From JBHHZJ01 sp046758005 (GTDB lineage Bacteria > Pseudomonadota > Alphaproteobacteria > Kiloniellales > J153), in the NCBI GenBank assembly GCA_046758005.1, contig JBHHZJ010000118.1, positions 1 through 9,439 on the forward strand: a DNA stretch of 9,439 nt, given 5' to 3'. The notes beneath the pieces are model-generated. The model had not been told where the DNA came from, searched no databases, and saw only the letters and a list, made by a program, of their open reading frames with translations. Of this stretch, positions 1 through 7,229 are shown piece after piece; positions within the stretch are counted from its first letter, which is position 1, and each line of letters opens with the position of its first letter. The translations under genes were made by a program, and so were the position numbers.

Positions 1-17
1 CACGGTTGCGCTTCGGT

Positions 18-983
18 TCAGTTGAATTGCCGCTCCAAGGCGTCGGTCAGGTCGAACAGATCGACGGTCGTGCCGTATGTGGCGACGTTAAAGATCGGCG
101 CGCCAGGGTCGGTGTTGACCGCGATGATTGTATCGACGTGCTTCATGCCGAACAGGTGCTGGACCGCGCCGGAAATTCCCAGCGCGACGTATAACTTGCA
201 GTTCGACGCCGCCTTTCCAGATTGGCCGACCTGATGTGGTTTCGGAAGCCAGCCGGAATCGACGATAGGCCGCGAACAGCCGAAGGTCGCGCCCATTCGC
301 TCCGCCAACTCGGCAAATCGCGGTAAATTCTCCTTGTCCCGGATCCCGCGGCCCACGGAGAGGATGAACTCCGCCTTCGAGATGTCGATGTCCGCCGGCG
401 GGGGTTCCTGATAGTCCAGGTGTTTGCCCGCCATCGAAAGGCCCGAGAGGTCGACCTCCGCCGCCGTGACGACGGCCGAGCCGGCGGCCTCGGGCGGCGC
501 GAAGGAGGCGCCGCGGAGACTCAGGACGACCACGCCCTTGCCGGGAAACCCGAGCTCCAGGTTCACCTTGTTGCCATAGGCATTGCGCGTCGCCACCAGC
601 TCGCCGTCCACTACATCCAGGGCGAACACGTCGCTGGAGAAACCGCTCCCGAGGCGCGCGGCCACCGCTGCGGCATACGCCATGCCGTTGGCCGTATGCC
701 CCACCAGAATGATCTGCGGCCGGCGCTGCGCGCCCAGGTCACAGACCACCTCCTCGTACAGGCTGGCATCGAAATGCAGCGCCCCGGCATCGACGGAGAG
801 AATCTCGTCAACGCCGTCGAGGTTGACCTGCCCCGCCAGGTTGTCGCTGCCGTCGCCGATCACCGCGACCATGACCGGGCCCCCGATTTCGCCCTTGATC
901 GACGCGGCCGCGCCGATCATCTCGCCTGTGATGTCGCGCACTTCGCCGCTAAGATGCTCGGCAATAACTAGAATTCCACTCAT
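18..983 (-). CDS. etfA: Electron-transfer flavoprotein alpha subunit
   Basis: This 321-aa protein is the FAD-carrying subunit of an electron-transfer flavoprotein. The N-terminal two-thirds is the Rossmann-like ETF domain. The C-terminal FAD domain shows the family motifs: VGRGIRDKENL (209-219), SRPIVDSGW (237-245) containing the conserved Arg238 that lies near the flavin ring, the QVGQSGK loop (251-257), ALGISGAVQH (267-276) and the NTDPGAPIF segment (290-298). Length is normal for EtfA. The ATG lies three bases after the stop of the upstream fusion gene and has a strong GGGGAG ribosome site inside that gene's 3' end, so the two are probably translationally coupled. Its beta partner is not a separate gene here but the C-terminal domain of that fusion. 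By context it carries electrons from trimethylamine dehydrogenase to the membrane Fe-S module. The TGA stop lies close to the window edge, so the operon could continue beyond it. Confidence 0.95.
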   Translation of the reverse strand: MSGILVIAEHLSGEVRDITGEMIGAAASIKGEIGGPVMVAVIGDGSDNLAGQVNLDGVDEILSVDAGALHFDASLYEEVVCDLGAQRRPQIILVGHTANGMAYAAAVAARLGSGFSSDVFALDVVDGELVATRNAYGNKVNLELGFPGKGVVVLSLRGASFAPPEAAGSAVVTAAEVDLSGLSMAGKHLDYQEPPPADIDISKAEFILSVGRGIRDKENLPRFAELAERMGATFGCSRPIVDSGWLPKPHQVGQSGKAASNCKLYVALGISGAVQHLFGMKHVDTIIAVNTDPGAPIFNVATYGTTVDLFDLTDALERQFN

Positions 984-986
984 GTG

Positions 987-3900
987 CTAATCTCCCCGCC
1001 TCTCGCGGATGATATCGGCGATCATCGCGGCAACTTCTTCGGCGCTGCCCTCCAGCATTTCAGCTTTGGACCGCTCCGGCAAATACATGCGCCGCACCAC
1101 ATAGCCTCCGCCGCCGTCCAGAACGGGGGCGCCGTCGAGCACGGCGAGCGGCTTCTTCTTCGCCTGCTTGATCATGCGCATGGTCGCGTAGCGCGGCGTG
1201 TTGATTCCGGTCTGAACGGTCACGACCGCCGGGCCGGGGAGCTCGAAGCTGTGGCGCATCCCGCCTTCCAGCTCGCGGACAAGCTTGAGGTCGGCTTTGC
1301 CGTCCCAGTCGATTTCGACGACCACCGCCGCATGTGGCAGGCCGAGAATGCGGGCAAGCGCGGTGCCCGTCGCACCGTGGGCGTGGTCGCCCGACTGCAC
1401 CCCGGCGAGAATCAGGTTGGGGTCTTCCTGCACCGCGACCCCGGCGATCGCCCGCGCGACGGTCACGGGGTCAGCGCCGAGCAGCCGGTCGTCCCAGACC
1501 CGCACCGCGCGGTCCGCGCCTTTGGCAAGTACCTTCCGCAGGGTCGACTCGGCGTCCTCCGGACCGACGGTGACGGCGACCACCTCGCCGCCGCCCAGGC
1601 GTTCCACGGTCAGCAGAGCTTCCTCCAAAGCCGCGTCGTCCCATTCGTTCAGGGCATACTCCAGGAACTCCGGGCGAATGTCGCGGCCGTCCTCGGTGAA
1701 GTCGTACTCGTCGCCCAGGACGGCGACGTGCTTGACCGCGACGAGAATGCGCACACCCTCCTTGGCGGGCCTTTCGTAAGGCGCCAGGTCGGGCGGCAGG
1801 ACCGGCAACAGGTTGTCCCAGTCCATCTCGGCGAGCCGGCGTTCGGCCGGACCGCGGGGCGTCGGGACCTCGGGCAACGCCGCGGCCGGTTCCGCCTCCG
1901 ACGGCTCCACGGCGGGCGACGCTGGCAGGCCCGCGTCGGAGGGGCCCGGCGTCGCCGGAGCCTCGGCGGCCGTAGGCGGCGCCGGCGGAGCCGCCATCTG
2001 CCCCAAGCGCGCCGCCAGGACCTCGTCGATCCGCCCTGCGACCACCTTGGCGATACGTTCCGCGACGGTGTCGGTGATTCGTTCGGCCAGCGACGGCACG
2101 TCCTGTAAGGAAATGCTCTTGAGCTCGATGGCTTCGGCCACGAGCTCGGCGAGATCCTCCACGACAAAGTCCTTCTCGTGGCCGCTGGTCTTTCGGGCAT
2201 CCTCGAACATGGTCAGGTCCTTGGGACAGCAGGTGACAAAAACATCGATCCCGCCCAGCGCGGCCGCTTCGCGCACGCGGTTTTCCGACGGCTTCTCCAT
2301 ACCGGGCGGATCGGGAATCCAAATGCGCCCGCCGCCGGCGCCGCAGCAGAACGAATTATCCCGATTGCGCGGCATTTCGACGAGATCGCATCCGATCGCC
2401 TGCAGCACCTCGCGCGGGGCCTCGTAGCCGCCGTTGAGGCGGCCCAGATGACAGGGGTCGTGAAAGGTGATCCTTTTGCCGAGCGGCTTGACCACCTTGA
2501 GCCGGCCCGCCCTCAGCAACTCCGCCAAGACGGTGCTGTAGTGCTGTATCGGTGCGACCTCGCCGAACTCGGGATACTCGTTCTTGATCGTATTGTAGCT
2601 GTGCGGGTCGGTGGTGATGATCGTGGAGAATTTCCTGCCCCCGGTCATCTGCTCCAGATTGTGCTCAACCAGGTTCTGGTACAGGCCTTCTTCGCCGACC
2701 CGCCGGACATCGTTGCCCGCGGTGTGCTCGCCCTCGTGCAGCAAGGCAAAATCGACCCCCGCGGCCTTCAGCAACCGCGCCACTGTCCGGCTGACCTTCT
2801 GGTTCCGCGGATCGAAGGAGGCGTAGTCGCCGACGAACCAGAGAACCTCGGCCGGTTCTTGCCGGATGTCCTTGATCTCAAACTCCAGATCCCGGGCCCA
2901 GGCTGCACGTTTGCGGGCGTTTTCGCCGAAGCTGTTGCCGGTGTTGCCGATGGTATCCAACGTTGCCTGAAGCAGCGGGTCCATGTCGCCGCGCTCGACC
3001 AGTTGGCGGCGCATTTCAATGATGATCGACGGGTGCTCGATGCCGACCGGGCAGATCTCCTGACAGGCACCGCAGCTTCGGCAAGCCCAGAGCGTTTCCG
3101 GCTCGATGACGTCGCCGATCAGGTCGACGCCGGCCAGGGGCCGCCCCTGCGCCTTGTCGTTGTGCAGCCGTAGGTCAAGGATCAGGTCCCGCGGACTGAG
3201 CGGATACCCCACCGCGCGCGCGGGACAGACCTCGTGGCAGCGCCCGCACTTGGTGCAGGCGTCGAAATTGAGCATGTCCTTCCAGGAAAAATCGGCGACG
3301 CTGGCGACGCCCACCGTTTCCCCGCCGTCCTCCTCCCGAGGCAGGCGACGCAGGGCCTTGCGGTCGCGCAGTGCGAGCGAGCCGACGACGGCCAGAATAT
3401 GCTTGGCCTTGTACCAGGGAATGGCGCCGGTGAAGGCCAGGGCAAGCAGGCCGTGCAGCCACCAGTTCGCGCCGCGGATTGCCGCTGTGGTTTCCGGCGT
3501 CATGCCCGAGGCGGCGAAGATATTCGCCAGGGCGTAGCCGACCGGCGACCAGGCGGCCCAGGCCGGTTGGTCCATCAACAAGCGCACGCCTTCCTGCAGA
3601 AAGCCGGTGATCTCGATCGCCAGGAGCACGCAGAGAAAAGCCCAGTCCTCGATCCGCCAGCCGGCGGCGGCCGGCCGCAGGTCGCTCTCGCCGCGATAAC
3701 TGCGCCGGTAGTCGAGCTTGGCCAGGTCGAAGACCGCGCGCCGCACCATCATCATGACGATCCCGACGGTCAGGCCGAAATGTCCGATATCGAGGACCAA
3801 GCTGAACCAGAGATAGAAATCGCCCTTCCAGAAGGTGATGCCGAAAAGCGGATCCAGGAAGTCGTACTCCAGGGTGATCGTGGCGGTTCCGATCGCCGCC

Positions 3901-4166
3901 AGGAGAAAACCGAAGAATATGCCGGCGTGGGCCGCACCCGCATAATGGTCGCGCCGAACAAGGGTACGGTGCGACAGAAGGTCCGACACCATGCGCCGGG
4001 CGCCGGCCCCGATATCAAGCGGAACCCGAAGCCGCGCGCCGCGCGCGTACTTGGCGTAGTGGCGCCAGCAACCCCAGACGAACACACCAATGGCAGCGAA
4101 GCCCGCCACGTAAAACAGGATGATCGTCGGGGTTTCCAGCGACCAAAAGAGTTCGCGCGTTTCCAC
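987..4166 (-). CDS. Fusion of DgcB/HdrD-like membrane Fe-S oxidoreductase with ETF beta subunit
   Basis: This 1059-aa protein appears to join an ETF-to-quinone electron carrier to an ETF subunit. Residues 1-267 hold about five hydrophobic segments (near 12-32, 79-97, 117-141, 174-190, 232-252) like the NarI/DsrM-type b-cytochrome domain; His80, His129, His238 and His256 are candidate haem ligands. Residues 304-314 and 362-372 are two CxxCxxCxxxC ferredoxin motifs. A degenerate CCG region (447-523) is followed by an intact one (Cys572, Cys607-608, Cys646-647). Residues 693-724 form four octads, then a Pro/Ala-rich linker runs to about 775. Residues 803-1059 are a full ETF beta subunit with the AMP-site motif VRELEGGMR (963-971) and the NTPRYAT...AKKKP tail. 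The start is GTG with only a weak GGGGAA site; no better start was found, and the first membrane segment begins soon after it. The Fe-S half resembles DgcB of dimethylglycine catabolism and the EMO (DUF224) family. Linkage to EtfA and TMADH implies electron flow to quinone. Confidence 0.9.
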   Translation of the reverse strand: METRELFWSLETPTIILFYVAGFAAIGVFVWGCWRHYAKYARGARLRVPLDIGAGARRMVSDLLSHRTLVRRDHYAGAAHAGIFFGFLLAAIGTATITLEYDFLDPLFGITFWKGDFYLWFSLVLDIGHFGLTVGIVMMMVRRAVFDLAKLDYRRSYRGESDLRPAAAGWRIEDWAFLCVLLAIEITGFLQEGVRLLMDQPAWAAWSPVGYALANIFAASGMTPETTAAIRGANWWLHGLLALAFTGAIPWYKAKHILAVVGSLALRDRKALRRLPREEDGGETVGVASVADFSWKDMLNFDACTKCGRCHEVCPARAVGYPLSPRDLILDLRLHNDKAQGRPLAGVDLIGDVIEPETLWACRSCGACQEICPVGIEHPSIIIEMRRQLVERGDMDPLLQATLDTIGNTGNSFGENARKRAAWARDLEFEIKDIRQEPAEVLWFVGDYASFDPRNQKVSRTVARLLKAAGVDFALLHEGEHTAGNDVRRVGEEGLYQNLVEHNLEQMTGGRKFSTIITTDPHSYNTIKNEYPEFGEVAPIQHYSTVLAELLRAGRLKVVKPLGKRITFHDPCHLGRLNGGYEAPREVLQAIGCDLVEMPRNRDNSFCCGAGGGRIWIPDPPGMEKPSENRVREAAALGGIDVFVTCCPKDLTMFEDARKTSGHEKDFVVEDLAELVAEAIELKSISLQDVPSLAERITDTVAERIAKVVAGRIDEVLAARLGQMAAPPAPPTAAEAPATPGPSDAGLPASPAVEPSEAEPAAALPEVPTPRGPAERRLAEMDWDNLLPVLPPDLAPYERPAKEGVRILVAVKHVAVLGDEYDFTEDGRDIRPEFLEYALNEWDDAALEEALLTVERLGGGEVVAVTVGPEDAESTLRKVLAKGADRAVRVWDDRLLGADPVTVARAIAGVAVQEDPNLILAGVQSGDHAHGATGTALARILGLPHAAVVVEIDWDGKADLKLVRELEGGMRHSFELPGPAVVTVQTGINTPRYATMRMIKQAKKKPLAVLDGAPVLDGGGGYVVRRMYLPERSKAEMLEGSAEEVAAMIADIIRERRGD
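992..997 (-). promoter_or_regulatory. Ribosome binding site for etfA inside the preceding gene
   Basis: GGGGAG on the minus strand sits eight bases before the etfA ATG, entirely within the last codons of the upstream fusion gene. This fixes the etfA start and supports coupled translation of the tethered beta subunit and its free alpha partner. Confidence 0.75.
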
Positions 4167-4285
4167 GATGCCGCCGGTTCCCCGTCGTTGACATGCGACC
4201 GGTGGTGGCGAGAGCGGCGTCCCGGCGGGCTACCAGAACGCCTCTTTCGATTCCGCCCCACTGCGGCAAGTAAGCATGGCCTGCC

Positions 4286-6466
4286 CTAGCACTGACGATC
4301 GCTCAGCTTGGGATAGGTCTCGTGGCCCCAAATCTGGCGTTCGCGAACCCAGGGCTGCGCGAACTGCGGGTTCGGCGATTCGAACTCGCGCGCGATCCGG
4401 TGACCGTCGAAGACCGCATCGGCGATGAGGCGCGGTGCGTAGCAGTCGCCCGCTTGGTATATGCCCTGGATCTCGTTGTCCGCCCACTCCGATTTACGCT
4501 TTTTGAGCTCGCGGTAGAGTCCGGCATTGGGGACGCGGCCCGAGACGACGATGATGCTGTCGTACTCCAGCTTCACCACGTCCGTGCCAACCCTGCGCGG
4601 CATCTTGCCTTTTGTCGGAGAGGACTCCCGCTTGTAGCCGTCCCGGTAGAGGTAGTACAGGGTCGCGACACCCGGCTCCACGGACTCGGCCCAATGGAGC
4701 GTGTAATGGTGGATACCCTTCTCGTACATCATGCGGTGCAGGTTCGGGGCTTCCAGTGTGAAGTCGGTATAGGGCCCGACCGAACCGAGCGAGGTAACGA
4801 TGGTCACCTTCTTGCCCTGATCGGCCATCAGTTCGGCCATGGAAACGCCGGTGTAATAGCCGTCTCCGTCTAGCACCAGGACCCGGTCCCCCACTTCCTT
4901 CCCGGCCATGATCTGTTCGGGCGTGCAGATGTGGGGCAGAGAAGCGTCGACGCCTTCGACCGGATCGTGGGTGACGCTAGCGGTGCCGTCGGTCGACCAA
5001 TGGGAGCCGACCGCGAGCACCACCTTGTCCGCACCATAGTTGAGAACGTCGTCCGCGGTCATCTCGCCGACCCCGGTGTGGACCTCGACGTTCTTCAGCT
5101 TGTCGAGCTGGATCTGGCGGTAAGTAATCACCCGGCCCCATTCCGAGAGGCCCGGATAACGCATGATGTCCTTCACGCAGCCGCCGATTTCGCTGGTCTT
5201 CTCGCGCAGATGCACGTCGTAGCCGCGCTCGCCGAGAACCCGGGCGCATTCCATGCCGGCCGGCCCGGCGCCGACCACGAGAACCGAGCAAGGATCCTTG
5301 GTCTTGTCGAATTTTTCCGGATGCCAGCCGCGGCGGTATTCCTCGTTGGCCGTGGCGTTCTGGGTGCAGATCATCGGCGGGCCGCCGATCTCCCAACGCG
5401 AGATGCAGACGTTGCAGCCGATGCACTCGCGGATGTCCTCGACCCGGCCTTCATCGACCTTCTTGGGAATGAAGGGATCGGAAATCGAGGGCCGGCAGCA
5501 GGCGATGATGTCGAGGCGGCCTTCGCGGATGTGCGCCGCCATGTCGTCGGGGCTGGTCTCCCGGCTCACACCGAGCACCGGAATCCTGGTCTGCTTCTTG
5601 GCTTCGTCGGTCCAGGCGCGCTGGTGCCCCGCCTTGTAGAAGCGCGACGGGCCGGCGTCCTCGCCCCACTCGGCGATGTCGCCAACGTTGAGGTCCCAGA
5701 GATCGACCAGGCCTGCGCGGTCGACCATCTCGATGAAACTGAGGCCGTCGTCGCCGACCTCGACGCCGTCCGGTCCATAGAGGGTGTCAATGGCGAAGCG
5801 GGTGACGATGCCGCAGTTGTCGCCGACGGCCGTTTTCACCGCCTCCAGACTCTCCATCCAGAAGCGGGCGCGGTTCTCAAGCGAGCCGCCGTATTTGTCG
5901 GTCCGCTTGTTATAGAACTTGGAGAGGAACTGCAGCGGCAGATAGCTGTGCCCGCCATAGACGTAAACCAGATCGAAGCCGGCCTGCTCGGCCCGCTTGG
6001 CCGCATCGACGTACATCTGGATCAGATCCTTGATTTCGTCCTCGTCCGCCTCGTGGGAATAGGTCAGGTACTCGAACTCCGAGGCGTAGGAGCCCGGCCC
6101 GCGGGGCACGGCGCGGGACTCCATGCACGGCGCGTGTGCGCCGCCGTACCAAAGCTCGACCGCGGCGAGCGCCCCATGCTGGTGCAGGGTATCCGTCAAA
6201 TGCCGCAGATTGATCACGTCGCCTTCGTCCCAGAGGCGCATGGAGACGCGATGCGTATCGTCGGATTCGGGATGGATCGAACAGTATTCGGTGCAGCAGG
6301 CGCCCCATCCGCCCTCTGCCTTCGTGCCGCGGTTCGCGGCCTGGGTCCCGGGTTTCTCGGAACCCGCGCCGATGCAGTGCGGGATCTGGTAAAAGCGGTT
6401 CTTCATGGTCTTCGGACCGATCTGGATCGGCTCGAAGAGAACGTCGTGTTTCGGATCGCGTGGCAT
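4286..6466 (-). CDS. tmd: Trimethylamine dehydrogenase (Fe-S flavoprotein)
   Basis: This 726-aa enzyme should oxidatively demethylate trimethylamine to dimethylamine and formaldehyde. It matches Methylophilus TMADH, as I remember that sequence, almost end to end, beginning at PRDPKHD. The FMN barrel (about 1-340) has Cys31 for the 6-S-cysteinyl-FMN link, the triad Tyr170, His173 and Asp270, and the aromatic bowl Tyr61, Trp267 and Trp358. Tyr61, Ser75 and Trp106 are the trimethylamine-type residues; dimethylamine dehydrogenase has Gln at the first. Cys348, Cys351, Cys354 and Cys367 bind 4Fe-4S. A nucleotide fold follows (GAGPAG, 399-404), the ADP site in TMADH, and then a second domain of the same type to the C terminus. 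Length is within a few residues of the family. The ATG has a GGGAGG site at ideal spacing. It is the first gene of the operon. Two residues that line the ETF docking groove in Methylophilus TMADH differ (Glu347, Arg445). A DMADH or DgcA assignment is less likely. Confidence 0.93.
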   Translation of the reverse strand: MPRDPKHDVLFEPIQIGPKTMKNRFYQIPHCIGAGSEKPGTQAANRGTKAEGGWGACCTEYCSIHPESDDTHRVSMRLWDEGDVINLRHLTDTLHQHGALAAVELWYGGAHAPCMESRAVPRGPGSYASEFEYLTYSHEADEDEIKDLIQMYVDAAKRAEQAGFDLVYVYGGHSYLPLQFLSKFYNKRTDKYGGSLENRARFWMESLEAVKTAVGDNCGIVTRFAIDTLYGPDGVEVGDDGLSFIEMVDRAGLVDLWDLNVGDIAEWGEDAGPSRFYKAGHQRAWTDEAKKQTRIPVLGVSRETSPDDMAAHIREGRLDIIACCRPSISDPFIPKKVDEGRVEDIRECIGCNVCISRWEIGGPPMICTQNATANEEYRRGWHPEKFDKTKDPCSVLVVGAGPAGMECARVLGERGYDVHLREKTSEIGGCVKDIMRYPGLSEWGRVITYRQIQLDKLKNVEVHTGVGEMTADDVLNYGADKVVLAVGSHWSTDGTASVTHDPVEGVDASLPHICTPEQIMAGKEVGDRVLVLDGDGYYTGVSMAELMADQGKKVTIVTSLGSVGPYTDFTLEAPNLHRMMYEKGIHHYTLHWAESVEPGVATLYYLYRDGYKRESSPTKGKMPRRVGTDVVKLEYDSIIVVSGRVPNAGLYRELKKRKSEWADNEIQGIYQAGDCYAPRLIADAVFDGHRIAREFESPNPQFAQPWVRERQIWGHETYPKLSDRQC

Positions 6467-6474
6467 GTTCGGTG

Positions 6475-6480
6475 CCTCCC
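6475..6480 (-). promoter_or_regulatory. Ribosome binding site for trimethylamine dehydrogenase
   Basis: GGGAGG on the minus strand is eight bases before the ATG. Together with the match of the encoded N terminus to mature TMADH, it fixes the start. Confidence 0.8.
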
Positions 6481-6524
6481 TGCCTGTTGTCCTGCGTTGG
6501 GATTAAGACGCCGCCTTAACTGGA

Positions 6525-6563
6525 ACCGTTTCCCCCTTGTCCCGGACTGCGAACGGTCAGTCC
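6525..6563 (-). promoter_or_regulatory. Possible structured 5' leader (hairpin or H-type pseudoknot)
   Basis: On the minus strand, GGACTG (6563-6558) and CAGTCC (6549-6544) form a perfect six-base-pair stem. The loop contains ACCGTT (6557-6552), which is exactly complementary to AACGGT downstream (6530-6525). The order stem, loop, stem, downstream partner is that of an H-type pseudoknot with a two-base L2 and a thirteen-base L3; the first crossing loop would be zero bases, so one pair would have to open. The element ends about 58 bases before the TMADH start. It might be a leader control element, or the palindrome might be a protein operator. No known riboswitch class was recognised, and short complementary runs can arise by chance in GC-rich DNA. 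Confidence 0.25.
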
Positions 6564-7221
6564 AGCGGTCTGAAGCCAATTCGAACCAAATAGACTAAAC
6601 ACCAGTCCACAATTAGGCCAATTACGAATTTTCGTCTCGGCCAACTGGCTTATCCTTGCGTATGCGCAAACGAAAGGCAAGGCCCCATTCAACGTCAAAT
6701 CATGCCCAAGAAGCGCGCCGCACGACGGGAGCGACACCGCGCCACGGCCGGATACCAGTGGTCCAGAACCGCAGGTCGGAATGTGACGGCGAAGTGGGAT
6801 GAGACTGCGCAAGCTCTGGGGGCCGAAAACCGCGCCATCTGACCCCTTCAAGCCGGCTCGCAGGGGCCGCGAGGGTGCACCTGAAGACGCCTCGCAACGC
6901 CCTTGAGGATCCCTTGGGGCGGATCGAATGGTTTCGGTCGGATACGATGCCGTTCTCTCGCCGTCTGCTGCCGGCTCCTGGGCCGGTTTTCTGCTTGACG
7001 AATTATGGGAAAAGCCGAATGCTCGGACCAAACCAATTCGCACCATTTGTGCGATCGGCGCGAAGTCGGAGGAGACGGGCGGAGCCATCGAACGGAAGCA
7101 CCGTCTGGTAAAGCCGAACAAGCAACGGTAACATTCCCGAGAAACATGCGTCGCGGCGCAGTCCGGGCGTGACGCGCGATGGATGTTGGCGTTCAACGAA
7201 ATTCCGGTGCACGGGGTCGGC

Positions 7222-7226
7222 AGGAG
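7222..7226 (+). promoter_or_regulatory. Ribosome binding site deciding the LivG start
   Basis: AGGAG lies three bases before the ATG at 7230, a slightly short spacing. An in-frame ATG at 7179 would add 17 residues with no resemblance to the family, so the later start, which places the protein at usual LivG length, is preferred. Confidence 0.65.
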
Positions 7227-7229
7227 CAT

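Larger units (their letters stand above)
6467..7229. other. 763-bp divergent intergenic region
   Basis: No convincing gene lies here. The longest open frames have Arg/Ser/Pro-rich, family-less translations. A 46-codon lysine/arginine-rich frame at 6702-6842 (+) has no clear ribosome site and lower GC at third positions than expected for a gene here. The stretch 6570-6670 is visibly more AT-rich and is the likeliest place for the TMADH promoter; on the minus strand TTGGCC (6622-6617) and TAGTCT (6596-6591... spacing near 18-20) are only weak matches to a sigma-70 promoter. For the plus strand, TTGACG (6995-7000) with AATGCT 17 bases on, or TAACAT at 7129-7134, are weak candidates. Short inverted repeats occur at 6656-6669 (TTGCG/CGCAA), 7038-7054 (TCGCAC/GTGCGA) and 6971-6986 (CCGGC/GCCGG followed by TTTT). 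GGCCAA recurs 23 bases apart at 6616 and 6639. No regulator gene is present. Confidence 0.6.

Noticed and set aside
984..2108. 374-codon plus-strand frame, and the similar 351-codon frame at 3234-4289
   Set aside because: Both are antisense to the fusion gene, with Arg/His/Gly-rich translations and no recognisable domain.
4216..4242. Hairpin GGCGT/ACGCC between TMADH and the fusion gene
   Set aside because: Short stem with a 17-base loop and no T-tract; not enough to call a terminator or processing site.
4286..6466. Dimethylamine dehydrogenase or dimethylglycine demethylase (DgcA) as the identity of the first gene
   Set aside because: Tyr61, Ser75 and Trp106 are the trimethylamine-type residues, and near end-to-end similarity to Methylophilus TMADH is greater than expected for DgcA, although the neighbouring DgcB-like domain made DgcA worth considering.
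4931..6598. 555-codon open frame on the plus strand, antisense to TMADH
   Set aside because: It is a mirror of a high-GC coding gene; its translation shows no family motif, whereas the minus-strand protein matches TMADH throughout.
6971..6990. Possible intrinsic terminator CCGGC-loop-GCCGG-TTTT on the plus strand
   Set aside because: The stem is only five pairs, the T-run is four, and there is no gene upstream for it to end.
6516..7229. 237-codon minus-strand frame filling the intergenic region
   Set aside because: Composition is Ser/Arg/Pro/Gly-rich with no domain, and its start would overlap the livG ribosome site. It is best seen as a chance open frame.
7179..7229. N-terminal 17-residue extension of LivG from an upstream ATG
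   Set aside because: It does not resemble the family, and a ribosome site lies directly before the ATG at 7230.
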